Part shown: positions 33,269-42,245 of the stretch, one piece after another
How positions within the stretch are numbered: position 1 is the stretch's first letter
Layout: each line of letters starts with the position of its first letter
NCBI RefSeq assembly: GCF_030657435.1
Contig: NZ_JAUTWS010000001.1
Span: 1-64,000, forward strand
From: Paracraurococcus lichenis
GTDB taxonomy: Bacteria; Pseudomonadota; Alphaproteobacteria; Acetobacterales; Acetobacteraceae
Direction: 5' to 3'
DNA: 64,000 nucleotides
Notes under the pieces: model-generated
What the model was told of the DNA's origin: nothing
The model's database searches: none
What the model saw: only the letters and a program-made list of their open reading frames with translations
Program-made: the position numbers and the translations under genes

Positions 33269-34969
33269 TCAGCCCCGCCGCGCCGCGTCCGGCCAGAAGC
33301 GCACGCCGCCGCGCGCCAGCCCACCGCCGAGGCCGATGGCGGTGCCGTCCGCCCGCCAGCAGGCCGTGCCCTCCAGCAACCCGTCGGCGCCGAAGCCGAC
33401 GGCACACATCCCGCCCGCGACATGCGGCAGCGCCACCACCTCGTGCCCCATGGCCTGCAGCGCCGTCCGCGTATCCGGCGAGAGGCCCGCCTCCACCTCC
33501 AGGGCCTGCCCCTGCGTCCAGATCCGCGGCGCCTCCACCGCCTCCTGCAGGCGCATCCCATGGTCGAGGAGCGCGATCAGCGCCTGCATGGCCGAGCCGA
33601 AGATGCGCAAGCCCCCGGGCAGGCCGAGCGCGACGATGGGCCTGCCGTCCCGCAGCGCGATCAGCGGCGCCTGGCTGGTGGTGATGCGCTTGCCCGGCGC
33701 GATGGAGAGCGCATGGCCCGGCCGCGGGTCGAAGAGCGCCATGTAGTTGTTCGGGATCAGCCCGACCTCCGGCACCAGGAAGCGCGCACCGAAGAGGCTG
33801 TTGATGGTATGCGTCGCGCAGAGGATGCCGCCCGCCGCATCGGCGACGGTCAGGTGCGTGGTATTGGGGCTCTCGCCCGCCGCCGGCACGCCGGCGCTCC
33901 AGGCCCGGGCGCGGCCGCGGTCGATCAGCGCGCGCCGCTCCGCCGCATAGGCCTTGGACAACAGGCGATCCACGGGGACCGACACGAAATCCGGGTCGGC
34001 GGTCGCCGCGGCGCGGTCGGCGAAGGCGATCTTCAGCGCCTCCGCGATCAGGTGGCAGGTCTCCGGCGTGCCGTAGCCGAGGGCGCGGAGGTCGAAGCCC
34101 TCCAGGATGTTCAGCATCTGGATGACATGCACGCCGCCCGAGGCGGGCGGTGGCGGCCCCACCACTTCCACGCCGCGATAGGTCCCGCGCACCGGCGCGC
34201 GCGCGACGAGGCGCGCGTCGCGCAGGTCGGCCTCGCCCAGCAGCCCGCCGCGGCGGGCGATGTCGGCCGCGACCGCGGCGCCCACCGCGCCGCCATGCAG
34301 CGCGCCCGGGCCCTCCCGCGCGATGGTGGCGAGCGTCTCCGCCTGGCCGGGGATCAGCAGCCGCTCGCCGGCGGCGATCGGCGCGCCGCCCGGCAGCAGC
34401 ACGGCGGCGATCGCCGGGTCGCGCGCCAGGTCCGGCGCGGCCTCGGCGACGCATTCCGCGAGATAGGGCGTGACGCGGAAGCCGCGCGCGGCGAGGCGGA
34501 TGGCGGGCGCCATGACATCGGCGAGGGGCAGCGTCCCATGCGCCCGCAGCGCCTCGCACCAGGCCAGCAGGTTGCCCGGCACCGCGACGGCGCGCGCGCC
34601 GACCGCGTTCTCCCGCCCGACCGTCTCGAGCGCCGCCGGCCAGTCCTGGCTGACGGGCCTGTACATGTCGGGCCGCCCCGCGGCGGGCACGGTCGAGAGC
34701 CCGTCGAGCACCCTGTGCGTCCCGTCGGGCAGCCGCAGATGCGCCATGCCGCCGCCGAGCAGCCCGACCATCATCGGCTCGACCACCGTCAGCGCGAAGA
34801 GCGCGGCGACGCCGGCATCCACCGCATTGCCGCCCTCGGCCAGCATCTCCGCGCCGGCGGCGGAAGCGAGGGGATGGTTGGTGACGACCATGCCGCGCGA
34901 GCCCGTGGCCGGGCGCTTCTCCGGCGCGAAGACGGTCCCGGCGCGGCTGCGCCAATCCCCTGCGGTCAT
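33269..34969 (-). CDS. ggt: Gamma-glutamyltransferase family protein
   Basis: A 566-residue N-terminal nucleophile hydrolase. The maturation site is the threonine in SPNTTHLTVADAAG at about 370, where the proenzyme would cut itself to free the nucleophile. GNAVDAGVAALFALTVVEPMMVGLLGGGMAHL near the start and PPPPASGGVHVIQMLNILEGFDL are family segments. There is no signal peptide, so it should stay in the cytosol, unlike the periplasmic E. coli enzyme. It may act on glutathione conjugates or on gamma-glutamyl amides, or be an acylase of the same family. It is divergent from a nicotinamidase gene. Confidence 0.88.
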   Translation of the reverse strand: MTAGDWRSRAGTVFAPEKRPATGSRGMVVTNHPLASAAGAEMLAEGGNAVDAGVAALFALTVVEPMMVGLLGGGMAHLRLPDGTHRVLDGLSTVPAAGRPDMYRPVSQDWPAALETVGRENAVGARAVAVPGNLLAWCEALRAHGTLPLADVMAPAIRLAARGFRVTPYLAECVAEAAPDLARDPAIAAVLLPGGAPIAAGERLLIPGQAETLATIAREGPGALHGGAVGAAVAADIARRGGLLGEADLRDARLVARAPVRGTYRGVEVVGPPPPASGGVHVIQMLNILEGFDLRALGYGTPETCHLIAEALKIAFADRAAATADPDFVSVPVDRLLSKAYAAERRALIDRGRARAWSAGVPAAGESPNTTHLTVADAAGGILCATHTINSLFGARFLVPEVGLIPNNYMALFDPRPGHALSIAPGKRITTSQAPLIALRDGRPIVALGLPGGLRIFGSAMQALIALLDHGMRLQEAVEAPRIWTQGQALEVEAGLSPDTRTALQAMGHEVVALPHVAGGMCAVGFGADGLLEGTACWRADGTAIGLGGGLARGGVRFWPDAARRG

Positions 34970-35074
34970 GCGGCCATTCCCCCTTGCGGCGCCGCGAGCC
35001 TCGCGCCGCGGGCGGGGGCGCGCAAGGCCAGGGCGGATGCGGTAGGCTCCGGCGACCGCGCCGGAGCCCCGCCC

Positions 35075-35731
35075 ATGCCCGCCATCGCCCTCGATCCCGC
35101 GACCGACATCCTCGGCATCATCGACGTGCAGCCCACCTTCATGCCGGGCGGGGAGTTGCCGGTGGCGGAGGGCGAGGCGGTGGTGCCGGTGATCAACCGG
35201 CTGCTCGCCGGGCCCTTCGCGCATGCCTTCGCCACGCAGGACTGGCACCCCGCCGGGCATTCCTCCTTCGCCTCCGCCCATCCCGGGCAGGAGCCCTTCG
35301 CGGTGGTGGAGATGCCCTATGGCCCGCAGGTGCTCTGGCCCGACCACGGCCTGCAGGGCAGCGCCAATGCCGCGCTGCACCCGGGGCTCGACCAGGCGCG
35401 GATCGAGCTGGTGCTGCGCAAGGGCTTCCGGCCGGCGCTCGACAGCTACTCCGCCTTCTTCGAGAACGACCGGCGCACCGCCACCGGCCTGCATGGCTGG
35501 CTGCAGGCGCGGGGCATCCGGCGGCTCTTCCTCTCCGGCCTCGCCACCGACTACTGCGTGGCCTGGTCGGCCGAGGATGCGGCGCGGCTCGGCTACCAGG
35601 TCTTCGTCATCGAGGATGCCTGCCGCGGCATCGGGTTGCCGGCGCCGGAGGGCGGCACGACCATCGACGCCGCGACGCGGCGGCTGGCTGCCTTGGGCGT
35701 GCGCATCGTCGCGAGCGGCGACTTCGCCTGA
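35075..35731 (+). CDS. pncA: Nicotinamidase
   Basis: A 218-residue isochorismatase-fold amidase that deaminates nicotinamide to nicotinate in NAD salvage. The catalytic triad is visible as Asp17 (IIDVQ), Lys116 (VLRKG) and Cys161 (ATDYCV). The metal site is Asp56, His58 and His62 in TQDWHPAGH. Length and motifs agree with PncA, including the GYQVFVIEDACRG segment after the Cys. It starts at 35075; the divergent ggt gene begins 105 bp away. Cytosolic. Confidence 0.93.
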   Translation: MPAIALDPATDILGIIDVQPTFMPGGELPVAEGEAVVPVINRLLAGPFAHAFATQDWHPAGHSSFASAHPGQEPFAVVEMPYGPQVLWPDHGLQGSANAALHPGLDQARIELVLRKGFRPALDSYSAFFENDRRTATGLHGWLQARGIRRLFLSGLATDYCVAWSAEDAARLGYQVFVIEDACRGIGLPAPEGGTTIDAATRRLAALGVRIVASGDFA

Positions 35732-35862
35732 CCGCCGCGCCGCCCCGGGGCGGCGGCCCCGCGGGCAGCCCGCCTGCGATACGGCGGTTGCGCCGCGGCC
35801 GCGATCTGGGACGATGGGCCGCAAGCCGGGCCCGGACCGGAGCCCGCGGGAGGACAACGCGC

Positions 35863-37071
35863 ATGGAACGCCACTATGGCTGGGTCATCGTCGCCATCGG
35901 GGCGCTGATGGGCTGCATCGGCATGGGGTCGATGTTCTCCCTCGCCGTCTTCCTCGACCCCATCGCCACGGATACGGGCTGGTCGCGCGCCGGGATCTCG
36001 GCCTCCATGACGGTCGCCTTCCTCGCCATGGGGCTCGGCGCCTTCGCCTGGGGCTGGGTCAGCGACCGGCACGGCCCGCGCATCGTCGGCCTCGCCGGCG
36101 GGCTGCTGCTCGGCACCGGGCTGGTGCTGGCCAGCCGGGCGCAGAGCCTGCTGGCCTTCCAGCTTGCCTATGGCCTCTTCCTCGGCGCCGCGGTCGGCGC
36201 CTTCTTCGCGCCCATGATGGCGGCCGCCAGCGCCTGGTTCGACCGCCACCGCGCGCTCGCCGTCTCGCTCGTCTCCGCCGGGCTCGGCATGGCGCCGGTC
36301 GTCGTCGCGCCCTTCGCGCAATGGCTGCTCTCCGGCCATGACTGGCGCACCGCGCAGCTCGTCATCGGGCTGCTCGCCTGGGCCATCCTGCTGCCGGCGG
36401 CGCTGCTGCTGCGTCGCCCGCCGGTGATGGCCGCGGCCCCCGCCGGGGCGGGCGCGCCGGCGGCCCACGGCTTCACCGCGCGGGAGGCGCTGGGCAGCCG
36501 GCAATTCGTGGTGCTGGCCGCGACCTTCTTCGCCTGCTGCCTCGCCCATGCCGGGCCGATCTTCCATGTCGTGAGCTACGGCATGGTCTGCGGCCTCTCG
36601 GCGCTGGCCGCCGTCAGCGTCTACAGCCTGCAGGGGCTGGCGGGGCTCGGCGGGCGCCTGCTGCTCGGCGTGCTGGCCGACCGGCACGGCGCCAAGCCGG
36701 TGCTTACGGCTGGGCTGCTGCTGCAGGCGCTGGCGATCGGCGCCTTCCTGCCGGCGCGCAGCCTCGGCGAGTTCTATGCCGTCGCCGCGGTCTTCGGCCT
36801 GGCCTATGGCGGCGTCATGCCGCTCTACGCCGTGCTGGCGCGCGACTATTTCGGGCCGCGCATCATGGGGACGGTCTTCGGCGCGGCGACCATGGTCTCC
36901 TGCCTCGGCATGGCGGCCGGACCGGCGGTGGGCGGCTGGATCTTCGATCGTTTCGGCAGCTACGCCGGGATGCACCTGAGCTCGCTCGCGGTCGGGTTCG
37001 GGGCGGTGGCGATCGCGCTCGCCTTCCCGCCGCTGCCGCGGCTGCGGGAGAAGCGGCTCGAGCCGGCCTGA
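35863..37071 (+). CDS. Major facilitator superfamily transporter
   Basis: A 402-residue carrier with about 12 helices. The MFS loop motif between helices 2 and 3 appears as GWVSDRHGPRIVG and recurs in the second half as GVLADRHGAKPVL. The start MERHYGWVIVAIGALM and the WSRAGISASMTVAF stretch resemble the monocarboxylate/oxalate-formate antiporter group, which would suggest an organic acid as cargo, but this is only a likeness. A GGAGG site lies nine bases before the ATG. The gene stands alone, followed by a palindromic repeat. Confidence 0.88.
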   Translation: MERHYGWVIVAIGALMGCIGMGSMFSLAVFLDPIATDTGWSRAGISASMTVAFLAMGLGAFAWGWVSDRHGPRIVGLAGGLLLGTGLVLASRAQSLLAFQLAYGLFLGAAVGAFFAPMMAAASAWFDRHRALAVSLVSAGLGMAPVVVAPFAQWLLSGHDWRTAQLVIGLLAWAILLPAALLLRRPPVMAAAPAGAGAPAAHGFTAREALGSRQFVVLAATFFACCLAHAGPIFHVVSYGMVCGLSALAAVSVYSLQGLAGLGGRLLLGVLADRHGAKPVLTAGLLLQALAIGAFLPARSLGEFYAVAAVFGLAYGGVMPLYAVLARDYFGPRIMGTVFGAATMVSCLGMAAGPAVGGWIFDRFGSYAGMHLSSLAVGFGAVAIALAFPPLPRLREKRLEPA

Positions 37072-37079
37072 GCGGAGGC

Positions 37080-37174
37080 TTCGGGGTTCGCGCCGCAACA
37101 AGGCCCTGAGCGGGGTTCCATCCCAGGGGTCTGGGCCGCACGACGGGTGGCCCGATCCGCGAAAGCCTGCTTGG
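37080..37174 (+). repeat. Interspersed palindromic element, copy 2
   Basis: It matches the reverse complement of 28977-29073 over roughly 95 bp. Shared pieces, in order, are CGGGGTT(T)GCGCCGC, CCTGAGC, CTGGGCCGCACGA and GCGAAAGCCTGCTT; the intervening bases have diverged. It occupies the space after the MFS gene stop. The outer stem is weaker than in copy 1. Confidence 0.65.
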
Positions 37175-37253
37175 GGCCGGGCGGCGGTGGCCGGGTGGCC
37201 GCATCCGGGCCGGCGTTTCAACCTTGGCATCGGCCCGGCGTGGCCATGGCCGC

Positions 37254-38150
37254 CTACCGATCCCAATAGGGAGGATCGCCGAAGGCGGCCCGCAGGTCCG
37301 CGACGAGCGCGCGCAGCTTCGCCGAGGCGCGGCGCCCCTCCGGATGGGCAACATAGATGAATTCGGCCTCCGCCATGGCGCCGAGTTCGATGACCCGGAG
37401 CGCGCCCGCCTTCAGCGCGGCGCCGGCGATGAAGGTCGGGAGCAGCGCGATGCCGAGCCCGGCGACCGCGGCATCCCGCATCATGTCGCCGTTGTTGACG
37501 CACAAGGCCGGCCTGCTGCGCACGATCCTCGTCCCGCCCGGCCCGACGAAGCGCCAGTCCGCATGGCTGCGGTTGGTGTAGAAGATGCCCCTGTGCCCCT
37601 CCAGCGCCTCGATGGAGGGCGGGGCGCCCTCGCGTTCGAGGTAGGCGGGCGAGGCGACGAGGACGCGGCGACTCTGCGCGAGCCTCCAGACCGTCAGGCG
37701 GGTGTCGTCGATCGGCCCGTGCCGCACCACGGCATCATAGCCGTCGGCCGCAGCATCGACGCGGCGGTCGTCGAGATCGAGCGTCAGTTCCAGGGCGGGG
37801 TGGCGGCCGAGGAAGGGATACAGCGCCGGGCCGAGATGCAGGCGGCCGAAGGTCACGGGCGCCGCGATCCGCAGGGGGCCCTGCAATCGGCTGCGCCGCT
37901 CGGCGATGGTCGCCGCCGCCTCCTCGACGTCGTGCAGGATGCGCGATGCCTGGTCGAGGAAGGTGGCGCCATCCTCCGTCAGCGACAGCTTCCGGGTGCT
38001 GCGGTGGAGGAGGGGCGCGCCGAGGCTCCGCTCGAGTTCGGCCAGCCGCTCGCTGACCACCGATTTCGACAGCCGCAGGCGCCGCGCGGCCTCGCTGATG
38101 GAACCGGCTTCGGCAATCGCGACGAAGGCGGAGATACCTTCCAGGCGCAT
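37254..38150 (-). CDS. LysR-family transcriptional regulator
   Basis: A 298-residue regulator. The N-terminal winged helix-turn-helix is AFVAIAEAGSISEAARRLRLSKSVVSERLAELERSLG at about 8-44, followed by the linker helix and a periplasmic-binding-like effector domain from about 90 (LRIAAPVTFGRLHLGPALYPFLGRHPALEL). It resembles the DsdC/AaeR-like group that begins MxxLxxxxAFVxVAExGS. It is divergent from a secreted hydrolase gene with a 136-bp gap that should hold the shared operator; a partial dyad around TTCGGAATTCCCGGAA at about 38155-38170 is a candidate. The effector is unknown. Confidence 0.92.
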   Translation of the reverse strand: MRLEGISAFVAIAEAGSISEAARRLRLSKSVVSERLAELERSLGAPLLHRSTRKLSLTEDGATFLDQASRILHDVEEAAATIAERRSRLQGPLRIAAPVTFGRLHLGPALYPFLGRHPALELTLDLDDRRVDAAADGYDAVVRHGPIDDTRLTVWRLAQSRRVLVASPAYLEREGAPPSIEALEGHRGIFYTNRSHADWRFVGPGGTRIVRSRPALCVNNGDMMRDAAVAGLGIALLPTFIAGAALKAGALRVIELGAMAEAEFIYVAHPEGRRASAKLRALVADLRAAFGDPPYWDR

Positions 38151-38286
38151 CACGTTCGGAATTCCCGGAAGCCTGTTCTGCGAATGAAAGGCTATTCGGA
38201 ACGACGGCCGGACTCCAGATCTGTCCTCGACCGACGCCGTCGCCCTCGGACGCGGGCGGCCCGCGTCGCGGCAGGAGATCGGCAGT

Positions 38287-39201
38287 ATGCGCAGCCTGGC
38301 ATTCGGACTTCTCGCCGCCCTGGCCATGGCCGGGCCGGCGGCGGCGCAGCCGCGGCCCTTCCCGCCCGACTTCCGCACGGAGGAGGTGCCGGCCGAGGGC
38401 GCGACGCTGCATCTGCGCGTCGGCGGCACGGGGCCGGCGGTCGTCCTGCTGCACGGCTTCGGCGACACGGGCGACATGTGGGCGCCGCTCGCGGCCGACC
38501 TGGCGCGGGACCACCGGGTCGTGATCCCCGACCTGCGCGGCATGGGGCTCTCGTCGCGCCCGGCCGGCGGCTACGACAAATGGACCCAGGCCGGCGACAT
38601 CCGCGCAGTGCTGCAGCATCTCGGCATCGGGCGGGCGACCGTCATCGGCCACGACATCGGCACCATGGTGGCCTTCGCCTATGCGGCACGCTACCGCGCC
38701 GATACCGAGCGGCTCGTCGTCATGGACGCGCCGGTCCCGGGCATCCCGCCCTGGAACGACATCGTGCGGGACCCGCGACTCTGGCATTTCGACTTCGGCG
38801 GGCCGGACATGGAGCGGCTCGTCGCCGGGCGCGAGCGGATCTACCTCGACCGCTTCTGGAACGAATTCGCGGCGGATCCCGCCCGCTTCGACGAGGGGTC
38901 CCGGCAGCACTACGCGGCGCTCTACGCCCGGCCCGGCGCCATGCACGCCGCCTTCGCGCAGTTCCTGGCATTTCGGCAGGATGCCGAGCGGAATGCGGGC
39001 GTGATCGCCGAGAAGCTCGCCATCCCGGTCCTGGCCATCGGCGGGGCAAGATCATTCGGTGCGACGGAGGCCGTTGTCATGCGGAACGCCGCGGCCGAGG
39101 TGACGCAGGTGGTCATCCCGGATGCCGGCCATTGGCTCATGGAAGAGCAGCCGGTGGCGACGATCGCGGCCATCCGCGCGTTCCTCCCGGCATCGCCCTG
39201 A
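38287..39201 (+). CDS. Secreted alpha/beta hydrolase (epoxide-hydrolase/dehalogenase-like)
   Basis: A 304-residue protein with a signal peptide (MRSLAFGLLAALAMAGPAAAQ). The oxyanion region is LLHGFGDTGDMW at about 54-65. The nucleophile position is Asp123 in VIGHDIGTM, which marks the epoxide hydrolase and haloalkane or haloacetate dehalogenase branch and not the serine hydrolases. The late His lies in PDAGHWLMEEQP near 281. It should act in the periplasm. The divergent LysR gene probably controls it, so its substrate or product is likely to be the inducer. Confidence 0.88.
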   Translation: MRSLAFGLLAALAMAGPAAAQPRPFPPDFRTEEVPAEGATLHLRVGGTGPAVVLLHGFGDTGDMWAPLAADLARDHRVVIPDLRGMGLSSRPAGGYDKWTQAGDIRAVLQHLGIGRATVIGHDIGTMVAFAYAARYRADTERLVVMDAPVPGIPPWNDIVRDPRLWHFDFGGPDMERLVAGRERIYLDRFWNEFAADPARFDEGSRQHYAALYARPGAMHAAFAQFLAFRQDAERNAGVIAEKLAIPVLAIGGARSFGATEAVVMRNAAAEVTQVVIPDAGHWLMEEQPVATIAAIRAFLPASP

Positions 39202-39248
39202 TGTCCCGGCCGGGGCGGAGCGGGGACCTGCGCCGGGCCGCCGTGCCC

Positions 39249-41336
39249 TCAGAAGGCCCGGCTCAGTCCCGCCAGCACGGTCCGCCGCAGCCCGAATTGC
39301 GGCGCCCCGACGCCGATCCCGGTGCCATCGCGCAACTGGTAGATCGTGTCGAAGGCATTCAGCAGGTCCAGCCGCACCGTCCAGGTCCCCTTGTCCGGCC
39401 CGGTGAAATCCTGCGCCACGCCGACGTTGAAGGTCGCGTAGGATGCCAGCTTCTCCGAATTGGCGAAGCCGCGCCGCAGCCCGTTGCCGTAGAGCATGGA
39501 GGCCGAGAGCCGGCCGCCCTCCCAGCCCTTCCACACCGCGCCGGCCGAGCCGGTGACGAGCTGGTCGTGGTCCGTCCGCACATACTTGCCGCTGATATAG
39601 GCGAGTTCCTCCGGATCGAAGGTGAACTGCGCCGAGCGGATGTCGCGGCCGGCGGAGCGGCTGAGGGCGAGGTTGCCGTAGACCAGCCAGCGCTCGCTCC
39701 GCCAATTGCCGCTGAATTCCACGCCGTAGATCCGGCCGCGGCGGTAGTTGAAGGGCGTGAAGATCAGCGCATTGCCGAACTGCCCGAAGTCGAGCAGGTC
39801 GTGGACGTCCTTGTAATAGGCATCGGCGCCGAGGGTCAGGTTCTCCCCGAGCCTCTGCGACACGCCGAGGTCGAAGCGGTGCGCGCGCTCCGGCCGCACC
39901 GGGTCGTTCAGCGTATTGGCCGGCGCGCCGGTCGTGCCCTCGAAGCGCGCCAGCGTCGCGTTCGGCACCAGCTCGAATTGCGGCGGCGTGAAGGTGCGGG
40001 CATAGCCGGCATGGACCGTCGTGCTCTCCGTCGCGCGCCAGACCAGGTTGGCGCGCGGGGAAACCTGGCCCGCCGTCACGTATTCCACCATCTGGTCCCA
40101 GCGCAGGCCGAGGTTGAGCGTCAGGCGGTCGGTGAGGCGCCACTCGTCCTGGAGATAACTGCCATAGAGCCAGCCGGTGCGGCCGAAGCGGTCGGTCAGC
40201 GTCAGCGGATCGTCGAAGGCGAGGCCATCGGCGCCGAGCGGCAGGACGGTGGTGGCGCTGCGGAAGCGCGCGCGCTCCCCGGTCACCTGGAACCCCGCCC
40301 TCAGCGTGTGCTCCTCGGCAAGGCGCCAGGTCGCATCGGTCTGCAGGCCGGCGCCGAGGCTGCCGCGATAGACGTCCGAGGCGACGCCGTTGAAAACCAT
40401 CTCGCCCGGGATGCTCGGGACATAGTGGATGGAAGAGGAGCGGATGAAGGGCGCGACCTGTAGGTCGACACTCCCAAAACTCTTCTGCAGCGCCGCCGTG
40501 CCGTACCAGGTGCGCTCCCATTGCCGGGCGCGTAGCGCGCTGCTGTCGAAGTCCGAGACGCCATAGGCGGTGAACTTCGGCTCCAGCCCACGCTGGGTCG
40601 GGATGTTGAAGCGGTTCAGCGAGGTGCCGGCGATCAGCGAGAGGCGCGTCGTGTCGTCGAGCTGCCGCGCGGCATAGCCGAGGCCGCGGAGCTGCTGCGT
40701 CCCGCCATTGATCGCCTGCCAGGAGCTGGTCGGGTTCTCGATCCCCTGCTCGCTGCGGAGGAAGGTGCCGCTGGCGAAGACATCCCAGCCGCCGAGGATC
40801 CCCGCCCAATTGGCATAGGGCTGGACCGTCCCGCGCGAGCCGCCCTGCAGGCCCAGGGCGCCGCCCGGGTCACGCGTGCCGCTGCGCGTCTCGAGCTCGA
40901 TCACCGCATTGGTGCGGAAGCCGTACTGCGCCGGCAGGGCGCCGGTCAGGACCGAGACGCTGCGGAGACTCCGGGCATCGAAGACCTGGCCGAAGCCTGA
41001 CAGCCCCTCGGGCAGCGCGACGCCGTTGAGGCGGTATTGCAGGTTGCGGTGCTCGCCGCGGATATGGATCTCACCGAAGCTGTCCTGCACCACGCCCGGC
41101 GTCTGCAGCAGCACCTGGTTCAGCGGCTGCGCGCCGCCGCCGGGCAGCGCCTCGATGGTCGCGCGGTCCACCCGCGTCTCGCGGCTGCCGAGGCTGGTGG
41201 GGATCTCCTGCCGCGCCTCGGCGGCGCGCGGCGCCGCGACCACCACTTCGGGCAGTTCCGCCTCCACCGGCGCCTGCGCGGCCGCGGGCAGCGCGAGGGG
41301 GAGGGCGGCGAGGGCGGGCAGGAGGCGGCGCGGCAT
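39249..41336 (-). CDS. TonB-dependent outer-membrane receptor
   Basis: A 695-residue outer-membrane transporter. The signal peptide ends near ALPAAAQ at about 21. The plug domain runs from about 30 to 160 (PLNQVLLQTPGVVQDSFGEIHIRG, then RSVSVLTGALPAQYG). The beta barrel ends in the usual aromatic residue (GLSRAF). Its ligand cannot be read from the sequence. A palindrome, GTTATGATATAAC, lies at 41346-41358, only nine bases before the start codon, like a repressor site of the Fur/Zur class, so metal-responsive control is likely. The neighbouring maleate-isomerase-like gene is transcribed in the same direction. Confidence 0.92.
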   Translation of the reverse strand: MPRRLLPALAALPLALPAAAQAPVEAELPEVVVAAPRAAEARQEIPTSLGSRETRVDRATIEALPGGGAQPLNQVLLQTPGVVQDSFGEIHIRGEHRNLQYRLNGVALPEGLSGFGQVFDARSLRSVSVLTGALPAQYGFRTNAVIELETRSGTRDPGGALGLQGGSRGTVQPYANWAGILGGWDVFASGTFLRSEQGIENPTSSWQAINGGTQQLRGLGYAARQLDDTTRLSLIAGTSLNRFNIPTQRGLEPKFTAYGVSDFDSSALRARQWERTWYGTAALQKSFGSVDLQVAPFIRSSSIHYVPSIPGEMVFNGVASDVYRGSLGAGLQTDATWRLAEEHTLRAGFQVTGERARFRSATTVLPLGADGLAFDDPLTLTDRFGRTGWLYGSYLQDEWRLTDRLTLNLGLRWDQMVEYVTAGQVSPRANLVWRATESTTVHAGYARTFTPPQFELVPNATLARFEGTTGAPANTLNDPVRPERAHRFDLGVSQRLGENLTLGADAYYKDVHDLLDFGQFGNALIFTPFNYRRGRIYGVEFSGNWRSERWLVYGNLALSRSAGRDIRSAQFTFDPEELAYISGKYVRTDHDQLVTGSAGAVWKGWEGGRLSASMLYGNGLRRGFANSEKLASYATFNVGVAQDFTGPDKGTWTVRLDLLNAFDTIYQLRDGTGIGVGAPQFGLRRTVLAGLSRAF

Positions 41337-41345
41337 GCGGGGAAT

Positions 41346-41358
41346 GTTATGATATAAC
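41346..41358. promoter_or_regulatory. Operator-like palindrome at the TonB receptor start
   Basis: GTTAT and ATAAC arms enclose three bases, in a sharply AT-rich patch, ending nine bases before the ATG. Zur boxes of proteobacteria share the GTTAT...ATAAC form. A bound repressor here would cover the ribosome site and promoter. An ATGATATA core is repeated upstream of the gene at 42246. Function is inference. Confidence 0.5.
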
Positions 41359-41395
41359 GTCTCATCCAGGCAACCCGCCTCGGCCCGGGCGGCGG

Positions 41396-42124
41396 CTACC
41401 AGGGCAGCGCGAAGACCCGGCCCTGCCGCGCCAGCGGCGCCGCATCGCCCCCGGCCGCGCCGATCGCGCCCCAGAGCGAGACCGCGACGCTGTCGAGCAC
41501 CGGGATGCCGAGTTCCGCCTCCAGCTCCGGGGCAATGCGGCCGCCGCGGAAGTTCGTGCAGTGGATGGCGATCGCCTCCGGCCTCGCCGCCGCCACCTCC
41601 CGCACCAGCCGCGCCACCGTCGCTTCGGCATGCTCGGCGAAGCTGAAATTGCCGGGATCCTCGAGGTGCCGCTCGGCGATGCAGTCGAGGCCCTCCTCCG
41701 CCCAGCGCGCCGCGATTGCCTGCTGCACCTCCGCCAGATAGGGCGTGACCAGGCCGATCCGCCGCGCGCCGAGGGCGGCGAAGGCGCGCATCAGCGCCAG
41801 GGTCGCGGTGGTCGCCGGGATGCCGGTGCGGGCGGTGATCGCCCCGCACAGCGCCCGGTCCTGTTGCAGGCCGAGCCAGGAGCCGCTGGTGCCGTTCCAG
41901 CAGATCGCCTGCACCTTCGCATCCGCCAGCAGCTCCGCCGCCGCCAGGACGGGGGAGAGGTCGAACTGCGCGCGGGACCCCTCGCCGAGGTCGATCGCCA
42001 CCACCCGGAAGCGGGCGAAATGCGCTGTCATGCCCGGCGTCCCCGCCAGCATCGCCGCCGTCAGCGGCTCCAGCACGGTGTTGGAGGAAGGGGTGAGCAT
42101 GCCGAGGCGGAGCGCGTGCGTCAT
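41396..42124 (-). CDS. Maleate cis-trans isomerase / Asp-Glu racemase-family protein
   Basis: A 242-residue enzyme of the maleate isomerase/arylmalonate decarboxylase group. PSSNTVLEPLTA at about 12-23 is the usual N-terminal loop. Cys75 in ICWNGTSGSW and Cys189 in IHCTNFRGG are the two catalytic cysteines expected for a cis-trans isomerase of dicarboxylates; decarboxylases keep only one. It may convert maleate to fumarate or act on a related malonate. It lies between the receptor and a divergent secreted protein gene, with 59 bp to the receptor start, so co-transcription with the receptor is possible. Confidence 0.85.
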   Translation of the reverse strand: MTHALRLGMLTPSSNTVLEPLTAAMLAGTPGMTAHFARFRVVAIDLGEGSRAQFDLSPVLAAAELLADAKVQAICWNGTSGSWLGLQQDRALCGAITARTGIPATTATLALMRAFAALGARRIGLVTPYLAEVQQAIAARWAEEGLDCIAERHLEDPGNFSFAEHAEATVARLVREVAAARPEAIAIHCTNFRGGRIAPELEAELGIPVLDSVAVSLWGAIGAAGGDAAPLARQGRVFALPW

Positions 42125-42203
42125 GCCGCCTTCTCGGCGGCGGCCATGCCGCGGTCAATGCCGGGCGATGTGTGGCGCGTCACATCCGCAAGCGGTTCGG
42201 TTC

Positions 42204-42216
42204 GTACATGATATAC
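42204..42216. promoter_or_regulatory. Operator-like palindrome upstream of the secreted hydrolase-like gene
   Basis: GTACATGATATAC is imperfectly symmetrical and contains the same ATGATATA core as the site at 41346-41358. It lies 29 bases before the start of the plus-strand gene and about 80 bases before the divergent maleate-isomerase-like gene. It could bind the same regulator as the receptor site. Confidence 0.35.
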
Positions 42217-42245
42217 GCTTGATCCCGCACCGCGGAGGCCGACCC

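Noticed and set aside
37224-40463. A 1079-codon open frame on the plus strand
   Set aside because: It overlaps LysR, hydrolase and TonB receptor genes in the wrong frame or strand; no domain is visible.
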